From an uncultured Treponema sp. (GTDB taxonomy: Bacteria > Spirochaetota > Spirochaetia > Treponematales > Treponemataceae), in contig CAMNDY010000021.1 of assembly GCA_946535985.1 (NCBI GenBank), positions 1 through 33,036 of the forward strand: a stretch of DNA of 33,036 nucleotides, in the 5' to 3' direction. Shown here in pieces: positions 17,370-26,394 of the stretch; within the stretch, counting starts at the first letter, position 1; the number at the start of each line of letters is the position of its first letter. The position numbers and the translations under genes are program-made. A model generated the notes under the pieces. The model was not told where the DNA came from. It did no database searches and saw only the letters and a program-made list of their open reading frames with translations.

Positions 17370-18578
17370 TTGAATAAATATTTATTGACAGGGTTCTTCC
17401 TGTTCCTTTTGACATTCATTTCTTGTTCTCAAAAAAAAGCAGTAGAAAAAAATCCGCCTGATAAAGAGGTGCAGAATTATATTTTTGAACGTTTAATGGA
17501 AGGTAAAGTCCCTGCAGCTTTTGAAAAACTCATGTTCAAGACTTCTTTTAAAAATCATACTGTGCGCTATCTTTTTGAAGAAGCATATCCTGACTGTACA
17601 GGTATTTACGACTCTACAAATTATTACTCTGCTTCTCTTGATGATGCCTCCTGGGTAGACGATATGCTTATTTCTTTGGAAGAAGCCCGCCTTGGAGAAG
17701 AGGTTTTTAATTTTCTTGAAGATGAAGCTAATTTTCATCCGCCGATTATTGAAGATACAGAAGAAGCTTCTTCGGATTCACAAGAATCAGAAACTGAATC
17801 AAAAGAAGCTTCCGACCAGAATAATCCTGCTGTACCCGAAGTTGAAACTGTAGAAAAGCGACTTTTAGATTCCTATAATCGTCTTAAGGTAATGGAATAT
17901 GGAAAAGAATTCTTCTTTCCTCTTCAAAAGGAGCAGGGCGATGCTGTTCTTATTCATTATTCAAATAAGGCTGCAGTCAGGCTTTTTTATGACCAATATT
18001 ACAGGCTTACAAAAAAGGAGCACTGGAATATGGAATCTGTTCAAAATGCAAAAATAAAGCTTGTCGAAAAATATGAATATGACGGTAACTCCAAAAATCC
18101 TGTTCAAAAAATAATTGAAGCAGATAATACACTTTTTGTTTCCAAATTGAATGAAAATGGTTTAGTTATTAGAACTCAAAAATATGAAATTCCTGCAAAA
18201 ACAGAAGAAGATTCCAAAAAATCTGATTCAAAAAAGCAGGGCAATAAGCTTGTTACTACGACAAACTGGACTTATGACCAGAAGAATCGCATAACAAGCG
18301 AAACAGTTACAGAAAAAGGAAGGGTTCAAAAGCAGGTATTCATATATGACAAGATTGATAAGCTTGCAGATAATCCTGATAACATTCCGCCGGATTATGA
18401 ATACTATGAAAATGGAGTTTTGCGTACAAAAACAGAATACACAAGCAAGGGCACTTATAATACAACAATTGTCTTTGACAATGTAAACACCGTCAGAGCC
18501 GAATACGAAAATTATATAAAGGTTCGTGATGTTTATTATGTAAACGGAGTTCAAAAGCGAATAAAGACTTATGAATAA
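17370..18578 (+). CDS. putative lipoprotein with acidic linker and YD/MORN-like repeats
   Basis: Unknown function. The TTG start at 17370, two bases after the ftsY stop, gives MNKYLLTGFF, a hydrophobic core, then TFISC with C19 as the probable lipidated cysteine (spirochaetal lipoboxes are loose, so FISC is acceptable). No ATG start keeps the signal peptide. An acidic Ser/Glu-rich linker lies at about 129-158. From about 225 to the end there are imperfect repeats of the form Tyr-Asp/Glu-Asn-Gly followed by basic and Thr-rich strands (for example YEYYENGVLRTKTEYTSKG, VYYVNGVQKRIKTYE), recalling MORN-variant or YD repeats. It lies directly before the Lol transporter genes and overlaps lolC by 8 bases, so it may be a Lol substrate or envelope factor; this is inference. 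Confidence 0.7.
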   Translation: MNKYLLTGFFLFLLTFISCSQKKAVEKNPPDKEVQNYIFERLMEGKVPAAFEKLMFKTSFKNHTVRYLFEEAYPDCTGIYDSTNYYSASLDDASWVDDMLISLEEARLGEEVFNFLEDEANFHPPIIEDTEEASSDSQESETESKEASDQNNPAVPEVETVEKRLLDSYNRLKVMEYGKEFFFPLQKEQGDAVLIHYSNKAAVRLFYDQYYRLTKKEHWNMESVQNAKIKLVEKYEYDGNSKNPVQKIIEADNTLFVSKLNENGLVIRTQKYEIPAKTEEDSKKSDSKKQGNKLVTTTNWTYDQKNRITSETVTEKGRVQKQVFIYDKIDKLADNPDNIPPDYEYYENGVLRTKTEYTSKGTYNTTIVFDNVNTVRAEYENYIKVRDVYYVNGVQKRIKTYE

Positions 18579-19887
18579 AGCAGGATTACTTTCAAAATTA
18601 AAATGGATACATGCAGTCTCAAGCCGTTTTGCCCGTGTAGACAGACAAGGGCGTTCTGCCGTTACATCCTTTCTTGCAACTCTTGGAATCTGCTTTGGTG
18701 TTATGACTCTTATTACAGTAATGAGCGTTATGAACGGTTTTCAGATGAATTTTATAGACGCCATTATGGAAGTTTCTTCCTATCATATAAGGGCAGAGCA
18801 TGTAGAGCAGGAAAGTTCAGAGAAATTTATGGAGCTTTGCAGTGCTAACAAAAATGTACTTTCTGTTACCCCTTTTTACGAGGCCCAGACTTTAATGACA
18901 GATGAAACAGGCCGGGAAAATGCAGCAGTAATAAGGGCAATAGATCCTGAAGTTTATAAAAATGATAAAGGCTTTAATAAAGAAGTCAAAATGATAGACG
19001 GAGATTTTGATCTTTCACAACCGGATTATATTGTGCTTGGATATACTCTCGCTAATCATCTGAGGGTTGGAGTTGGCGAAACTGTAAATCTTTTAGTGCT
19101 CAGCGGCGGAAGTGATGTTTCTCTTTTAAGCGGAGACAGAAACTTTATTGTTACAGGCCTTTTTAGAACGGGATATTCAGATATTAATAGTGCATATTCC
19201 TTTATAAACCTTGAAGCCGGTGAAACTCACTTTGGTAAAGCTGCAGAAAAAATTTATGGAATAAAACTTAAAAACTCTCAAGAAGATGCAAGAACAATTG
19301 CCCTGCTTGAAAAAGAAGCAGCAAGCCTTGGTCTTGAACCACAATTACAATCCTGGCGCGAATACAATAAATCCTTTTTTGGAGCCCTTCGTATAGAAAA
19401 AAATATGCTGCTCCTTCTTGTTGCAATTATTTTTGTTGTAGTTGGAATAAATATTTACAATGGTATGCGCCGCCTTGTTTTTGAACGAAAAAGCGAGATT
19501 GCAATACTTTCTGCAATTGGTGCCGAAAATAAAGATATAAAAACAATCTTTATAATGAGAGGTTTTACAACAGGTGCGGTGGGAGCATTCTTTGGTGTAA
19601 TTCTTGGATTATTAATAAGCGTAAATACCGGTTTTATGTTCAATGCTGCAGCAAGAATTATGTACTGGCTCCAATATGCGGCAACAGCAATCTTTAACCG
19701 CCAGAACCTGATGTATGTACAGGAGAATTCTTCTTATGCAGTTTATGCAAATATTCCTGCAAGAATATTCTTTAGAGAAGTTGTAATGATTGCCTTGTTT
19801 GGAATTATTTCTCCTTTACTTGCTTCATGGGCTGCAAGTAAAAATGTATTAAAAATGACAGTAGCGGAGGTGCTTCATCATGAGTAA
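18571..19887 (+). CDS. lolC: LolC/LolE-type ABC permease, first copy
   Basis: Inner-membrane subunit of the lipoprotein-releasing ABC transporter. The topology fits the family: one helix at about 31-53, a large periplasmic domain (about 55-275), then three helices near 277-295, 326-357 and 404-425. The N-terminal LATLGICFGVMTLITVMSVMNGF block is typical of LolC/E, as is the FtsX-like segment RRLVFERKSEIAILSAIGAENKDIK after the second helix. At 438 residues it is slightly longer than E. coli LolC (about 400). It overlaps the lipoprotein gene upstream and the LolD gene downstream (19880). Assignment as C rather than E is arbitrary; two copies flank the ATPase gene. Confidence 0.85.
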   Translation: MNKAGLLSKLKWIHAVSSRFARVDRQGRSAVTSFLATLGICFGVMTLITVMSVMNGFQMNFIDAIMEVSSYHIRAEHVEQESSEKFMELCSANKNVLSVTPFYEAQTLMTDETGRENAAVIRAIDPEVYKNDKGFNKEVKMIDGDFDLSQPDYIVLGYTLANHLRVGVGETVNLLVLSGGSDVSLLSGDRNFIVTGLFRTGYSDINSAYSFINLEAGETHFGKAAEKIYGIKLKNSQEDARTIALLEKEAASLGLEPQLQSWREYNKSFFGALRIEKNMLLLLVAIIFVVVGINIYNGMRRLVFERKSEIAILSAIGAENKDIKTIFIMRGFTTGAVGAFFGVILGLLISVNTGFMFNAAARIMYWLQYAATAIFNRQNLMYVQENSSYAVYANIPARIFFREVVMIALFGIISPLLASWAASKNVLKMTVAEVLHHE

Positions 19888-20587
19888 TATTTTACAAATT
19901 AAAGACCTTGAAAAAACATATATCTCTGACAGCGAGCATCTTACAATTTTAAAAGATTTGAACCTGGCAGTAGAAGAGGGCTGCAAGGTTGTAATTGTAG
20001 GCGAAAGTGGAAGCGGTAAAAGTACTCTTTTAAATATCATTGGTGGAATTGATAAAATAACTTCCGGTTCTGTGTTAGCAGGAACTAACTTGCAGTATGA
20101 TCTTTCAAAACTCGATGAAACAGAAATTGCAGAATACCGCTCTTCCTTCCTTGGTTTAATCTTTCAGTTTCATTATCTTTTAAAAGATTTTACTGCTCTT
20201 GAAAATGTTTATATGCCGGCCTTTATAGCAGGCCTTCCAAAAAAAGAAGCCGAAGAAAAAGCTGCCGCACTTTTACAGGATGTTGGAGTTTACGACAGAC
20301 GAGACCATCTTCCTTCTCAACTTTCGGGAGGAGAACGCCAGAGGGTTGCGGTTGCACGTTCCCTTATAAATAATCCTTCTTTAATTCTTGCAGATGAACC
20401 AACAGGAAACCTTGACCCGGCTAATGCGGCCCTTATTGGAGACCTGCTTTTTAGTATGGTAGAAAAATATAAGAAAACTTTGCTGCTTGTAACTCACGAT
20501 TTAACACTTGCCCAGAAAGGTGGCAACTGTTTTAAAATTGTAAAGGGCAAGCTTGAAAAAACTCAGATAAAAGGAAGTGGCCAATGA
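19880..20587 (+). CDS. lolD: lipoprotein-releasing ABC transporter ATPase LolD
   Basis: Cytoplasmic ATPase that powers release of outer-membrane lipoproteins from the inner membrane. Order of motifs: Walker A GESGSGKST at 41-49, Q-loop Q96, signature LSGGERQRVAVA from 148, Walker B LILADEPTGNLD from 168, and switch H206 (VTHD). FQFHYLLKDFTALENV matches the LolD/MacB ATPase group. The 235-residue length is normal. GGAGG at 19866-19870 lies 9 bases before the ATG. It is enclosed by two permease genes with overlapping ends (ATGA at 20584), so the three are translated together. Confidence 0.94.
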   Translation: MSNILQIKDLEKTYISDSEHLTILKDLNLAVEEGCKVVIVGESGSGKSTLLNIIGGIDKITSGSVLAGTNLQYDLSKLDETEIAEYRSSFLGLIFQFHYLLKDFTALENVYMPAFIAGLPKKEAEEKAAALLQDVGVYDRRDHLPSQLSGGERQRVAVARSLINNPSLILADEPTGNLDPANAALIGDLLFSMVEKYKKTLLLVTHDLTLAQKGGNCFKIVKGKLEKTQIKGSGQ

Positions 20588-21924
20588 CATTCCGCTCTTC
20601 ACTTATGTTTGCAAAAAGCCTCATCTTCCCAAAAGCAGAGAAAAAATCTTCGGCAAGAAGAAGTCTCTGGGGTGCTTTATTGTGCATAGGTTTGAGCATT
20701 GTTCCACTCGTTGTAGTTCTTTCTATTACAAACGGAATGATTCAGGGCATGACAGACAGGATCATCGGCCTTTCTTCAAATAATATTCAGGCCTATGTTT
20801 CGCCAAAATTAAAGGATACTCAAAATCCTCAAAAGTACCGCCAATATTCAGAGCAATTTAAAAACATAGACGGAGTAATAGAAGTTTATCCCGAAATTGG
20901 TCTTACTGCTTTAGCTGCCGGAAAAAAAATGAGGACTGGTGTACAGGTACGCGCCCTTGATAAAAATATATTTACAAAAAATAAGGCATTTGCAGAACTC
21001 TTTTCGATTATAGAAGGAGACGTTCTTGATTTTCAAAATCAGCAGGAAGATCAGGGAACTTATGCAGTAGTCGGCCAGAAAATGGCTCAAATGCTGGACC
21101 TTCATGCCGGCGATACCTTCCGTGTAATTACTATAAAAACTACAGATGGAAAGCAGTCTCCAAAACTTACCTCATTTAAAGTTTCTGCAATTGTTTCTTC
21201 GGGCTATCAGGAGCTTGATGCTCTCTGGGTTTTTATTCCGCTTGAAACTGCCTATAAATTTGTTTCTTCGGGAAATGCATCCTTTACAGTAATGATAGAA
21301 ACTCCTCAAAGTTATTCTCCGGACCTTGTAAGAATTCAGCGGGAGCTTAAAAAAGAATATGGAAAATACATAAACTTTTACAGATGGGATCAGGTTCACG
21401 CAGCCGAGTTTGAAAATTTCTCTTCTACAAAAGTTATGCTCGTTTTCATCATGATTCTTATTGTGCTGGTTGCTTCTATAAATATATCTTCTGCAATTAT
21501 TATGCTTGTAATGGAACGTCGTAAAGAAATTGCAATTTTAAAAAGCATTGGTGCAACTCCTTCCGGAATTACTTTTGCCTTTATAATTACAGGAATAACC
21601 TGCGGTCTTGGTGGTCTTGCACTTGGACTTCCTTTTGGACTTCTTGCAGCTGTTAATGCAAATGAAATTGTTCAATTTATAGAAAAGCTTGTAAACTTAA
21701 TTGCAAGGGCAGGCTATTATTTAAAAGGGGTTCCTGCCGACGAAATAAATGCAATCCGCCTTATGGATCCTGCATATTATCTTCAGACAATTCCTGTGAA
21801 TCTGCCATTTTCGCAGGTTATATTGATAAGCTTGTCTACAGTGCTTCTTGCTCTGTTAGTTTCGATTATTCCTTCGGTAAAAGCCGGCAAGGAAAAACCG
21901 CTTGATATTTTGAGGAAGGCCTAG
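20584..21924 (+). CDS. lolE: LolC/LolE-type ABC permease, second copy
   Basis: Second inner-membrane permease of the Lol transporter (446 residues). First helix at about 27-50, a periplasmic domain at about 55-278, then helices near 280-308, 330-358 and 412-435. The segment LVMERRKEIAILKSIGATPSGI is the conserved FtsX-type cytoplasmic block. It resembles the first permease in architecture but not closely in residues, supporting a LolC/LolE pair rather than a recent duplication. It shares 4 bases with lolD. Which of the two contacts the chaperone cannot be told from sequence alone; no LolA or LolB gene is in the window. Confidence 0.85.
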   Translation: MTFRSSLMFAKSLIFPKAEKKSSARRSLWGALLCIGLSIVPLVVVLSITNGMIQGMTDRIIGLSSNNIQAYVSPKLKDTQNPQKYRQYSEQFKNIDGVIEVYPEIGLTALAAGKKMRTGVQVRALDKNIFTKNKAFAELFSIIEGDVLDFQNQQEDQGTYAVVGQKMAQMLDLHAGDTFRVITIKTTDGKQSPKLTSFKVSAIVSSGYQELDALWVFIPLETAYKFVSSGNASFTVMIETPQSYSPDLVRIQRELKKEYGKYINFYRWDQVHAAEFENFSSTKVMLVFIMILIVLVASINISSAIIMLVMERRKEIAILKSIGATPSGITFAFIITGITCGLGGLALGLPFGLLAAVNANEIVQFIEKLVNLIARAGYYLKGVPADEINAIRLMDPAYYLQTIPVNLPFSQVILISLSTVLLALLVSIIPSVKAGKEKPLDILRKA

Positions 21925-21930
21925 AGAAAG

Positions 21931-24900
21931 ATGAAAAAGTTGTCTTTGATAACTAAAATCTGCATTATAATTTTTCTCTTTATTTTCTCTATAGCAATCC
22001 TTTTGTCTGTGCCAATGTACAAAAGGCTGAATAAAATTGTAGATAAATATTCAAACCTTCTGGTTTCACAGGTTGCTCAAAAAACAGGATTGATTGTTTC
22101 TTATGAAGCAATTTCTCCTTCTGTTCTTGCCTACCTTGGTGTAAAGGGCATTAGTGTAAATGATAAAGAGGGCCGGTCAATAATTTCTGTAAAAAATACT
22201 CATATTAAATATAAAATTCTTCCTCTTTTGAAAAAGGATTACAATTCAATTTTAAAAGGCATCTCAATTAATGGAGTTGACCTGGATATTGTAGAATTAA
22301 TTGATTTTATAAAAGATTTTAATTCTTCCCATGCCCCGCCAGATACAATAGACACGGGTCAGTCCCAGAAATCGGAAGATGAGATTTATAATCAGATAAA
22401 GATGATTATGGATTACATCCCTCCGAACATAACTGTCAAAAATCTGAATGTTTTATATAACCAAAAGCCTCTAAACGCTTCCTTGCTCGTCAAGGAAATC
22501 AGAGTTTTAAACCAGGAACAAAAAAAATCTATAGATTTTAATATAAAAACAGATGCTCATGTTCTTTATACAGACAAAGTCGATGCTTCCGGTGAAGTTC
22601 TTTTCAACGGTTCAATTACTCAGAATTTAGAAAACTCATACATAAATATAAATCTGGCAAATTTTACCCAGGGAAAATTCAAGTTTAATAAACTCAACTT
22701 CCTGGCTACATATAATCAGCGAAAGCTTTCTCTTCGAACAGTTCAGAATGTAATTCCTATTACTCTTGATTTTATTTATGATATTGATAACTCACAGGCA
22801 CAGGTTAATGTTAAAACACAAAATCTCAGCCCTGTTTCTGTCTTCTCTTCTGTTTCCGATAAAAATCTTTTGAATAAAATTAAAGATATTTCACTTTCGG
22901 TAAATGCGGCTGGACAATATTCTTTGAAAAATCAAATGTTAACATATTCTTCCAGCGGAAATGTTTTTGTTCCCGAAATTATATTCCCGGGAAGTTTGGC
23001 TGTAAATTATTCGCTTGCAGGAAATGATAAAAAAGTAATTCTTAATACACTTGATATAAATGGTCAGGACTGTAGTGGAAATGCCAGTCTTTCATATATC
23101 TTTAAAACCATGCAGCTTTCGGGAATTGCAGAATTACAAAAGTTTGTCTTGCCTAACAAAAAAATAATTTCAACTGAAGTTTATTTTGATCCTCTGGAAA
23201 AATCCGGTTTTATGCTTTTCTCTCCGCAGATTTTTATTGGCGATAAGGCGCTCACTGCTTTACAGGCAAGAATAATGCCAAGAAATGATTCTATTGATTT
23301 TGATCTTGAAGTAAATGATTATTCTCATATTGGAGAAGCCGATAGTCTGTCGCAGGGAACAATAAAGTTTGATGGAAGTTATCTTACAAAATCAAAATAT
23401 TTCCAGACCAATTTATCGCTGAATACAATTTATCTGGATACTGTTCTTGGAATTGTAAGAGAAGTTATAAATCAAGATCAGGCAAAATCAATAGAGGGAA
23501 TGCAAAAATCTGTAAAAGATTTTGTATTCTCTGGAGATGCTTATATTTCTACAGACTTAAAATCTCTTTCTTATAATGTTCCTTACTTAGTTCTTGCTAA
23601 CACAAAAAAAGAAAATCAGGTTTTGATGCTGGTTGTAAACGGAAATGAACAGTCTATTCAGGTAAATAATTTTTATCTTGTTTATGGTGATGTTGCAATT
23701 GATGCGACTGCTGCTTTAGACTCCATGCCGGGAAGTTCCGATAAGTTCTACACAATTGATTTCATTTCTTCGTCAATTCCATATCATTTTTCCGGAAGCA
23801 TAATGCCCGAAGTAATTACATTAACCGGCGACTACGGAACCGATGCTGAAATTCGTATTGGCAAGAATAAAGCGCTGGATGGTTTTGCAACTTTTAAAGG
23901 TCTGCCTTTTATGCTTCAGAAAGCAGCCTATATAGTTTCTCTTGATACAACCTTCAGCTATAACGAAGACGAAGGTCCAAATATTAATCTGCAGCATCTT
24001 CAGGTAGAAAAAGATAGTCCCGATTCTTCTGTTAATCCTCGGCTTGAAATTTCCGGAAGCGGAACAAAATACGGTGCCCAGATTAATTCTATTTCTTATA
24101 CCGATTTGTATTCCTCATTAAACGGAACTTCTGATATAACAATAAATATCGATAATAATATTTTCAGTTCTGCAGGCATTCAGATGAATCTTCGCGATAA
24201 TATTACGGATGAATCCTTTGTAATTGATGCCTCTGTTTCAAATCCAGATCTGGTTCTGCTTAATAAAGATTCAATTTTTACTTCGCTTTATGCAAACGCC
24301 ATGGTCGAAATTTCCAACTTCAGTCTTAACCGCTTTATGAGTGTTAAGCATGACAATAACGAAATTACAGCAAGCGTATATCTTTCTGGAACCCTCGAAC
24401 ATCCTTATGCAACAGCTTCTATTCAAAAGCTCACATTCCTTTTGAATGATGAAATTGTATCTTCTGGTGGTTCTGCAATTCTTGAAGAAAGAGAGTTTAC
24501 AATAAATGATTTCTTCCTTAATGCAAAGAACTGGAAAATTGATGAAGTAAGTGGAAATGCTTCTCTTAAAGATTTTACCGGAAAAGTTTCTGCAAACATT
24601 ACAACTTCAGGTGAAAAAAATATTAAAATGCCGCTTATTCTTGAAATACAAGATTCCTATGTGCCACCAGATGCAGTTATTCCTGAAAGTCTTTCCGCAA
24701 AACTTACCTGTCCTTCTATGAGCGGCTCATTATTTAAAAATCCGGTTGCCTTTGATTTGTCTGTAAATTATACAAAGGATTTCCTTTCTTTCTATTCTTC
24801 AGAAAATACAGGCTTATACGGAACCTTTGGAAAAGAAGAAGGCCTGTACGCGTCATGGAAAATGGGAGATATCCTCTCTGCAGAAATTACCGGAAACTTA

Positions 24901-26370
24901 GATAAATCAAATCAGTTTATAAAAATTTCAAACATCAGCGTAAACTTAAATAAGCTTTTAGAAAATTTCACAATCGATGATATGTTTAGAGTAGAGCAGG
25001 GACTTTTAAAAGGTTCTGTCACAATGCGAGGTCCTTTTGATACTCCTGATTTTAAAGGGGCTCTTTCGGTTGCAAATCCTACCTTCTATCTGCCGATTAT
25101 TTTTGAACAAAAGATTTCTACCGATAAAATATTACTTACAGCTGCAAATAATGAATTTAATCTTTCTGATGCAATATACAACTTAAAGAATACTCCAAAG
25201 TTTAAGATGAGTTCCAGAGTTTATATGAATAAATGGTCTGTAGATCATTTTGACATGAAGCTTACAACTTTAGAAAAACAAAGCCTTCCTATAAAATTCA
25301 AAAGTCCTATTATATCAATTCAAGGCGACACAGAAACTAATTTAACGCTCACTTTTGAAAACAAAAATTTTGATTTTTCGGGAACAATTTTTGCTGATAA
25401 CCTTAATATAAGCTCAGATATTACAGAGCTCTCTAATAAATCTAATGATTCTGGAGGACAAAACGCATACCAGACAAATCGTCTCGAAGAAATGAGTGTA
25501 ACCGCAGACTTAAAGCTTAAAGTTGGAACCCATTCTTCTTTGAATTTCAATCCTCTGCTGCGTTGTGTATTTGTTCCATTCTCTGCTGTAAGCTGTAAAA
25601 TTGATACTACTGCCAATTTGTATCAGCTTGATGGTTCTTTACAGTTAAAATCGGGTGATGTTGCTTATTTAAACAGAAACTTCTATATCCGCGAAGGAAA
25701 TATAAAGTTTAATCCACAGGATATTACAAATCCTCTTGTCACAATCAAGGCCGAAACCCGTGAAAAAGACACAAATAATCAGACTGTAAGAATTATTCTT
25801 TCCGCCGAAAATCAATATCTTCTTGATTTTAATCCAAGATTTACTTCAAATCCTCCAAAATCAGAAAATGAAATCAGAACACTTTTGGGCCAGATTGTTC
25901 TTGCAGACTCTGCTTCGGTTGGTGATTTGTTTGTTTCGGCAGGTGAGTATTATCTTCAATCAACTGTAGTACGTAATTTAGAAAACAAGTTGCGAAATTT
26001 GTTGAATTTTGATATATTTTCAGTACGAACCAATATATTGCAGAATACAATTAACTTGAGTTCTAAAAGAAAAGACACGAATATCTTCTCTGTCGGTAAC
26101 TTCTTTGATAACTCAACTGTTTATATAGGTAAGTACATTGGAAGTGCTTTGTATGTAGATGCAATGCTGAATATGTCTGCATCAGATTATGTTGATGTTG
26201 ATTATTTATCTACCGGTAGTCTTCTTTTCCAGCCAGAACTAGGGCTTGAACTTGAGTTACCTGTAATGAACATAAGGTGGGATATGACTTGGGATTTAAC
26301 TCCTGGACTAAAATTCAAATCTTATGTACCAGCTACATCACTCTCGCTTTCATGGAAATACAATTTTTAA
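21931..26370 (+). CDS. tamB: TamB-like translocation and assembly protein
   Basis: Very long envelope protein (1479 residues) with an N-terminal membrane anchor (about 8-30) and then uninterrupted beta-rich sequence of the AsmA/TamB kind, ending in a DUF490/TamB domain (roughly 1100-1479, including FNPQDITNPLVTIKAETRE and the LLNFDIFSVRTN block). TamB proteins bridge inner and outer membranes and aid outer-membrane protein insertion or lipid transfer. In Borrelia, TamB is reported to partner with BamA rather than a TamA; the next gene here is bamA and no tamA is visible, which fits. The final residues LSLSWKYNF resemble a barrel-type C-terminal signal. GAGGAAGG ends about 11 bases before the ATG, with AGAAAG closer. 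Confidence 0.88.
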   Translation: MKKLSLITKICIIIFLFIFSIAILLSVPMYKRLNKIVDKYSNLLVSQVAQKTGLIVSYEAISPSVLAYLGVKGISVNDKEGRSIISVKNTHIKYKILPLLKKDYNSILKGISINGVDLDIVELIDFIKDFNSSHAPPDTIDTGQSQKSEDEIYNQIKMIMDYIPPNITVKNLNVLYNQKPLNASLLVKEIRVLNQEQKKSIDFNIKTDAHVLYTDKVDASGEVLFNGSITQNLENSYININLANFTQGKFKFNKLNFLATYNQRKLSLRTVQNVIPITLDFIYDIDNSQAQVNVKTQNLSPVSVFSSVSDKNLLNKIKDISLSVNAAGQYSLKNQMLTYSSSGNVFVPEIIFPGSLAVNYSLAGNDKKVILNTLDINGQDCSGNASLSYIFKTMQLSGIAELQKFVLPNKKIISTEVYFDPLEKSGFMLFSPQIFIGDKALTALQARIMPRNDSIDFDLEVNDYSHIGEADSLSQGTIKFDGSYLTKSKYFQTNLSLNTIYLDTVLGIVREVINQDQAKSIEGMQKSVKDFVFSGDAYISTDLKSLSYNVPYLVLANTKKENQVLMLVVNGNEQSIQVNNFYLVYGDVAIDATAALDSMPGSSDKFYTIDFISSSIPYHFSGSIMPEVITLTGDYGTDAEIRIGKNKALDGFATFKGLPFMLQKAAYIVSLDTTFSYNEDEGPNINLQHLQVEKDSPDSSVNPRLEISGSGTKYGAQINSISYTDLYSSLNGTSDITINIDNNIFSSAGIQMNLRDNITDESFVIDASVSNPDLVLLNKDSIFTSLYANAMVEISNFSLNRFMSVKHDNNEITASVYLSGTLEHPYATASIQKLTFLLNDEIVSSGGSAILEEREFTINDFFLNAKNWKIDEVSGNASLKDFTGKVSANITTSGEKNIKMPLILEIQDSYVPPDAVIPESLSAKLTCPSMSGSLFKNPVAFDLSVNYTKDFLSFYSSENTGLYGTFGKEEGLYASWKMGDILSAEITGNLDKSNQFIKISNISVNLNKLLENFTIDDMFRVEQGLLKGSVTMRGPFDTPDFKGALSVANPTFYLPIIFEQKISTDKILLTAANNEFNLSDAIYNLKNTPKFKMSSRVYMNKWSVDHFDMKLTTLEKQSLPIKFKSPIISIQGDTETNLTLTFENKNFDFSGTIFADNLNISSDITELSNKSNDSGGQNAYQTNRLEEMSVTADLKLKVGTHSSLNFNPLLRCVFVPFSAVSCKIDTTANLYQLDGSLQLKSGDVAYLNRNFYIREGNIKFNPQDITNPLVTIKAETREKDTNNQTVRIILSAENQYLLDFNPRFTSNPPKSENEIRTLLGQIVLADSASVGDLFVSAGEYYLQSTVVRNLENKLRNLLNFDIFSVRTNILQNTINLSSKRKDTNIFSVGNFFDNSTVYIGKYIGSALYVDAMLNMSASDYVDVDYLSTGSLLFQPELGLELELPVMNIRWDMTWDLTPGLKFKSYVPATSLSLSWKYNF

Positions 26371-26394
26371 AAAATGAATTAAACAGGAGCTTTT